Positions 58,963 through 64,000 of a stretch of 64,000 bases of DNA are shown here, one piece after another. Below the pieces are notes generated by a model. It saw only the letters and a list, made by a program, of their open reading frames with translations. It had not been told where the DNA came from and did not search any database. The translations under genes and the position numbers were made by a program. The stretch covers positions 806,001-870,000 of the forward strand of contig NZ_FXAF01000011.1 of NCBI RefSeq assembly GCF_900177415.1, read 5' to 3'. This stretch comes from Xaviernesmea oryzae. Lineage in GTDB: Bacteria > Pseudomonadota > Alphaproteobacteria > Rhizobiales > Rhizobiaceae. The stretch's first letter is position 1, and the number at the start of each line of letters is the position of its first letter.

Positions 58963-59327
58963 GGCCCTCCCTTCCTTCGATCCCGATCCGGCCAGCCTTG
59001 CGTTGCGATGATTTCCATCGCCCGTTCGATCGGGATTCTCGCGCGCCCTGTGTTCCGATCGGCCCAGCCATATCCCTGCAGCCTGGCCCAGATTGCCTCT
59101 TCGGCCCGTCGCTGATCGTCGGCGGGGTTCACCTCCAGCCGTGGTCCGGCACGAAGGTTTTCAGCCCCGAATTGCGACGGTGGCGGCGCCTCCTCCGGTG
59201 AAATGCCGGAAACGATGAGCGCGACGATCCCGAAGAACACGGCGACGAGCAGGAACAGGCCGACAAGCGCCAGCACCACATGCCGGGCCGAGGCATCTTT
59301 CCGCTCGAAACCGGAAGCCTCGCTCAT
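58959..59327 (-). CDS. Small membrane-anchored protein of the ACIII-oxidase operon
   Basis: 122 residues from MSEASGFER. One membrane helix (about 19-42) and a soluble tail with YGWADRNTGRARIPIERAME near residues 85-104. Similar GW-D-x-x-G-x-x-(R/H)-IPI-(D/E)-RAM stretches recur in uncharacterised proteins beside ACIII and caa3 genes, as I recall. It probably helps assemble or bridge the two complexes. No haem or metal motif is present. Confidence 0.75.
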   Translation of the reverse strand: MSEASGFERKDASARHVVLALVGLFLLVAVFFGIVALIVSGISPEEAPPPSQFGAENLRAGPRLEVNPADDQRRAEEAIWARLQGYGWADRNTGRARIPIERAMEIIATQGWPDRDRRKGGP

Positions 59328-60376
59328 GCGCTCCTCCTCCTTCTTGCCTTTGCCGCGACGGCTGCCGCCCCCAGGAAAATGGCCGAGGGATAGAGCAGCA
59401 GCATCCCGATCAGCGCCAAGCCGAAAGAGGCTGTTGCAAGGCCCATTCCGGCTCCCGCAGACGGCAGGACCAGCCAGGCGCATTCCAGCAGGCTGCCGAA
59501 AAGCACGATCACGGAAAGCGCGATCAAAAAACGCCGGTTCCCCCGGATAGGCGGAAAGAACAGCAGGAAAGCCGGCAGCAGACGTGATGCCGCCATCAGA
59601 TATTCGACGATCGCCCAGCCGCCCTCGCCTCGCTGCCGGTACCACGCGACGCCCGGCGGCAGGTTGCCTGACCACAGGATGAAATATTGCATGAAGGCGA
59701 CATAGGCCCACAGCAGGAGCAGGGTCAGCAGCAAGGGGCCGAGCACCGCGATCTGCTTCTCCCCTCTGCCGGGCAACCGGAAGACGATCAGCGCCGAAAA
59801 CACCGTCAGCACCTGACCGGCGAGAATATAGAGCCCGAAGCCGGACGAATGGAATTTTGGATCGAGCGACATCAGCCAATCGACGGAAAGCACGCCGTGC
59901 AGGGGCACGAAGGCGACGAGGCCGAAGACCGAAAGCGCCGCCCGGCCGGGCGGCTGCCTGCGCAGCGCAATGACGAGCAGCGACGCGCCGCAAAGGATGA
60001 CAAGGGTTCGGACGGCAAAGAATGCCGGTGCCAGATAGGCGGCCTTGAAGCCCGAAAGCTCGGCGCCTCCGGCCCAGGGATAGATATCCGGCAGCCCGAA
60101 CAGGACCGGCAGAACGAGCACGATCAGCAGCGGGAAGCCCAGAGCCACAAGGTCCGTCTGCGGCTGGAGCATCTCACGCCACTGACCGGGAATGGTCCGG
60201 AGCGTCAGCGCCAGGCACAGGCTCCCGAGCGGCAGCGCACTGACGAACGCGAAAGCCGCGAGCCAGCCGATGAGAGCTGCGTGGGCATCCATGCTCGCCA
60301 TCGCAAGCGCGATAAGGCAGAGCAGCGCCCCGACCGCGCCGGAAAGACCGGCTATCCTGCGGTCCTCGACCGTCAT
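59324..60376 (-). CDS. Alternative complex III membrane subunit ActF
   Basis: 350 residues, about ten membrane segments, no cofactor motifs. Position after a cytochrome c gene and before SCO1 in an act-cox cluster identifies it as ActF, the quinol:cytochrome c oxidoreductase membrane subunit related to ActC (NrfD fold). Segments such as DWLMSLDPKFHSSGFGLYILAGQ are typical of this family. Overlaps both neighbours by ATGA. Confidence 0.87.
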   Translation of the reverse strand: MTVEDRRIAGLSGAVGALLCLIALAMASMDAHAALIGWLAAFAFVSALPLGSLCLALTLRTIPGQWREMLQPQTDLVALGFPLLIVLVLPVLFGLPDIYPWAGGAELSGFKAAYLAPAFFAVRTLVILCGASLLVIALRRQPPGRAALSVFGLVAFVPLHGVLSVDWLMSLDPKFHSSGFGLYILAGQVLTVFSALIVFRLPGRGEKQIAVLGPLLLTLLLLWAYVAFMQYFILWSGNLPPGVAWYRQRGEGGWAIVEYLMAASRLLPAFLLFFPPIRGNRRFLIALSVIVLFGSLLECAWLVLPSAGAGMGLATASFGLALIGMLLLYPSAIFLGAAAVAAKARRRRSA

Positions 60377-60906
60377 GATCCGCTCCCTTCGAGTTTCCGC
60401 CTTTCGTCTTCGGAAAGTGCCGAGGCAGGCGCATCCTGCGACAACTGCAACGCCCGGACATAAGCGGCGATCGCCCAGCGGTCTCGGGGCTCGACCCGGT
60501 CCGCATAGGAGTACATGACGCCATGTCCCCGAGTGATGACATCGACAAAATAGCGGCTCGGAGCATCGCGGAGCCGCTCGATATGGAAACTCGGCGGCGC
60601 CGGAAAACCCCGCGCCGGGACACGGCCCCGCCCGGTGCCGGCCTCGTCATGGCAGGGCGTGCAATAGATGCCGAACCGCTCGCGGCCGCGTTCCATGAGA
60701 GCCATGCTCATCTCCGGCCTTTCGGCAAGCTCCCGCTCGCGCGCCGGATCGCCACGCGCCACGGTTTTTTCAGGCGGGACCTGCAGCGCCTTGCCGTCGG
60801 CAAATAGCGGGCTTTTCTCGTAGGAATCGTAACGCGGCTGATGGCTCATGTCGTCGCAGGAGCCCAGCAGCAAGATCAGAGGGAGAAGCGCAGGCAGAGA
60901 CTTCAT
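60373..60906 (-). CDS. Alternative complex III monohaem cytochrome c subunit ActE
   Basis: 177 residues. A lipoprotein-like signal (ALLPLILLLGSCDD; Cys about residue 16) suggests anchoring to the outer face of the inner membrane. The haem c site is CTPCH (about 81-85); the axial Met could be in GVMYSY. It passes electrons out of ACIII, probably to the cytochrome domain of the caa3 subunit II. ATGA overlaps on both sides. Confidence 0.9.
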   Translation of the reverse strand: MKSLPALLPLILLLGSCDDMSHQPRYDSYEKSPLFADGKALQVPPEKTVARGDPARERELAERPEMSMALMERGRERFGIYCTPCHDEAGTGRGRVPARGFPAPPSFHIERLRDAPSRYFVDVITRGHGVMYSYADRVEPRDRWAIAAYVRALQLSQDAPASALSEDERRKLEGSGS

Positions 60907-61463
60907 GCCGGCTCCTCCGTGTGTTCCACGACGGTAATCCGCACCGGCGAGAGGCCTTCAAGAAACCGCTGCGTTTTGGCCTTGTCGAAGTGCTCGTCAT
61001 TGCTGAAGACGACCAGGAAAAACTTGTCGGAACTGGCGAGGTGGAACTCGTCCACGTCGAAGACGGGATGATGCAGCCGCGGCAGCCGGTTGAGGATCAG
61101 CATGCCGAATACGGCCGCGAGCACCGCGAACAGCACCGTGAGCTCGAAGGTGATCAGCATGAACGGCTGCCAGGCGATGATCGGCCGGCCGCCGATCTCG
61201 ATCGGATAGGCATGGTTCGTCCAGACCTGCAGGCCGAAAGCCGTCACCGCCCCGAGACATCCTCCGGCAAAGGTCAGCCAGGGAAGCCTGTTCTCGTCAA
61301 AGCCGATCGCCTCAGCCATCTCCTCGACCGGATAGGGCGAATAGGCATCGAAGGCCCGGATCCCCGAACGGCGCGTCATTCTCACCGCTTCGACCAGTTG
61401 CTCCGGCCGTTCGAACTCGGCAAGCACGCCGAAGACTTCCGTTTCAGGAGACGGCTCACGCAT
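60903..61463 (-). CDS. Alternative complex III subunit ActD (DUF3341)
   Basis: 186 residues. The DUF3341 family has an N-terminal cytoplasmic part (FGVLAEFERPEQLVEAV and YSPYPVEEM) followed by two membrane helices (about 65-85 and 100-125). It is a structural subunit of ACIII without cofactors. The start overlaps the ActC stop by 8 bases. Confidence 0.92.
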   Translation of the reverse strand: MREPSPETEVFGVLAEFERPEQLVEAVRMTRRSGIRAFDAYSPYPVEEMAEAIGFDENRLPWLTFAGGCLGAVTAFGLQVWTNHAYPIEIGGRPIIAWQPFMLITFELTVLFAVLAAVFGMLILNRLPRLHHPVFDVDEFHLASSDKFFLVVFSNDEHFDKAKTQRFLEGLSPVRITVVEHTEEPA

Positions 61464-62783
61464 GTTCGAGGTCTCCTGTCTCGCGCAGCGCTTCCTTTAC
61501 TTCGAAGGCGAAGATGACCGGCAGGAAACGGATAAAGAGCAGGAAAGGCGTGAAGAAGACGCCGAGCATGCCGAGGTAGAGACCCCATTCCCATATGCTC
61601 GGATGGTATTCGCCCCAGGAGGAGACGAGATAGTCGCGATAGAGCGACGTCGTCAGCAGCATGTAGCGCTCGTACCACATGCCGACCGTCACCGAGAGCC
61701 CGATCAGGAAGAGCGCGACCGGCTTCTTGCGGATGCCTGCGAACCACAACAGTTGCAGCGGCAGGAAGTTGAGGATCACCGCGCTCCAGTAGCTGTAGGC
61801 ATAAGTGCCCGCGAGCCGGTCCGTCAGCGTCGCCAAATCCTGCTGCTCGCCACTATAGAGCGTGTCGTAGATCTCGGCCCAGTAGCCGTAGGCGGTCATC
61901 AGCCCGGTCGCGAGCAGGAAGCGGCCGAGGAGATCGAGATGCCGGCCGGTCACGAGGTCCGCAAGCCCGAGCGCATGCCGCAGAGCAACCGCGATCATCA
62001 GCACGACCGCAAAGCCGGAAAAGGCGGCTCCCAGCACGAAATAAGGCGGAAAGACAGTTGAGTTCCAGCCGGGGATCGGCCCGGCGGCAAAGAGAAGCGA
62101 AATCTCGGAATGCACGGAGACGACCAGAGGCACGGCGATCGCAGCCGTCATCCGATAGGCCTGGTTCCAGCGGACCCAATGCCGCGCGGAGCCGCGCCAG
62201 CCGAGCGACAGCAACCCGTAGAAGACCTGCTGCCCGCGCTTCTTCGCCCGGTCGCGCACCGAGGCCAGGTCGGGAATGATGCCGATGTACCAGAAGAGCA
62301 CCGAAACCGTGAGATAGGTCAGCACCGCGAAGAAATCCCAGGAAAGCGGGCTCTTGAACTGCGGCGAGATGGTCATCGTGTTGGGATAGGGCGCCATCCA
62401 GTAGAAGTACCAGGGCCTGCCGAGATGCAGGATAGGATAAAGGCCGGCGCAGACGACGGCAAAGAGCGTCATCGCCTCGGCGAAACGGTTGAGCGAATTG
62501 CGCCAATGGGCACCGAGCAGCAGGAGCAGGGCCGAGATCAGCGTACCGGCATGGCCGATCCCGAGGAACCAGATGTAGTTGGAGATCGCCAGCCCCCAGT
62601 TGACGGGGATGTTGTTGCCCCACATGCCGACACCGTAGATGAGGAGCACCGCGGCGGAGACTGCAAAGCAGAGCAGCAGAAGAAGCGAGACGGCGAAGAA
62701 AGCCCACCAGATGCGCGGGTGGGGATAGCGCAGCGGAATGCGGGTGATCTCGTCGGTGATGCGCGCGTCTGCCACGATGTCGC

Positions 62784-62787
<4 letters not shown>
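61456..62787 (-). CDS. Alternative complex III membrane subunit ActC (NrfD family)
   Basis: 443 residues with about ten membrane segments, NrfD/polysulfide-reductase family. It forms the quinol-binding membrane core next to the iron-sulfur protein ActB. Family stretches include GIGHAGTLISALLLL, with a conserved His near the proposed quinol site, and LGRPWYFYWMAPYPN. Its ATG overlaps the ActB stop (ATGA). Confidence 0.94.

Positions 62788-64000
<1,213 letters not shown>

Noticed and set aside
57236..59071. 611-residue version of oxidase subunit II
   Set aside because: The extension reads the SCO1 gene in a wrong frame; MSGPLSLWP at 58180 is the family-typical start.

Overview
The window is GC-rich, densely packed alphaproteobacterial DNA. 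Gene content points to a member of the Rhizobiaceae (Rhizobium/Agrobacterium/Ensifer/Shinella relatives): many ABC and TRAP uptake operons, an Agrobacterium-type oxidative uronate pathway, an RhtX/FptX-type siderophore permease, and ATGA or TGATG overlaps between most operon genes. I see no rRNA, tRNA, CRISPR array, insertion sequence or phage gene. It looks like a catabolic and transport-rich segment, possibly a secondary replicon; that placement is inference.

Layout. 1-4084: siderophore import (TonB receptor cut by the left edge, RhtX/FptX-like permease, DUF2218-siderophore-interacting protein). 4348-12513: a GntR-controlled operon for oxidative D-galacturonate/galactarate use: KdgD, galactarolactone cycloisomerase (Gci-like), galactarolactone isomerase (Gli-like), a TRAP transporter and a ketoglutarate-semialdehyde-type dehydrogenase. 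Uronate dehydrogenase is not in the window. 12585-22283 (minus): msrA, an enolase-superfamily dehydratase, a DHDPS-family enzyme, a sugar-type ABC importer, an SDR, and a one-polypeptide IclR regulator/SMP-30 lactonase. 22426-26096 (plus, divergent): a second acid-sugar dehydratase, two tandem 2-keto-3-deoxygalactonate kinase paralogues (the first with eroded nucleotide-binding motifs) and a KDPGal aldolase, i.e. a De Ley-Doudoroff-like galactonate route. 26199-26849: a methyltransferase.

26858-39516 is the most coherent system: a cell-wall (muropeptide) salvage locus with MurR, a MurA, an N-acetylhexosamine kinase, MurQ, a dipeptide-type ABC importer with a double ATPase, a cytosolic penicillin-binding-fold hydrolase, AnmK and a DMT permease. 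Two near-identical 15-bp palindromes in front of murA and murQ are likely MurR operators. A biosynthetic MurA inside a catabolic salvage operon is unusual.

39517-43364 (minus): an Opu-type quaternary-amine ABC importer with two permeases. 43548-54454: a poorly understood LysR-linked locus. On one side are a substrate-binding-like protein without signal peptide, a cupin-like protein and a rubredoxin. On the other are a CapA-family protein, a complete peptide ABC importer and a D-2-hydroxyacid dehydrogenase. A nearly conserved 22-bp element occurs both at the lysR promoter and upstream of capA, suggesting one regulon. 54676-64000 (minus, cut by the right edge): alternative complex III (ActB-F) followed by SCO1 and an A2-type caa3 oxidase, almost every gene overlapping the next by ATGA.
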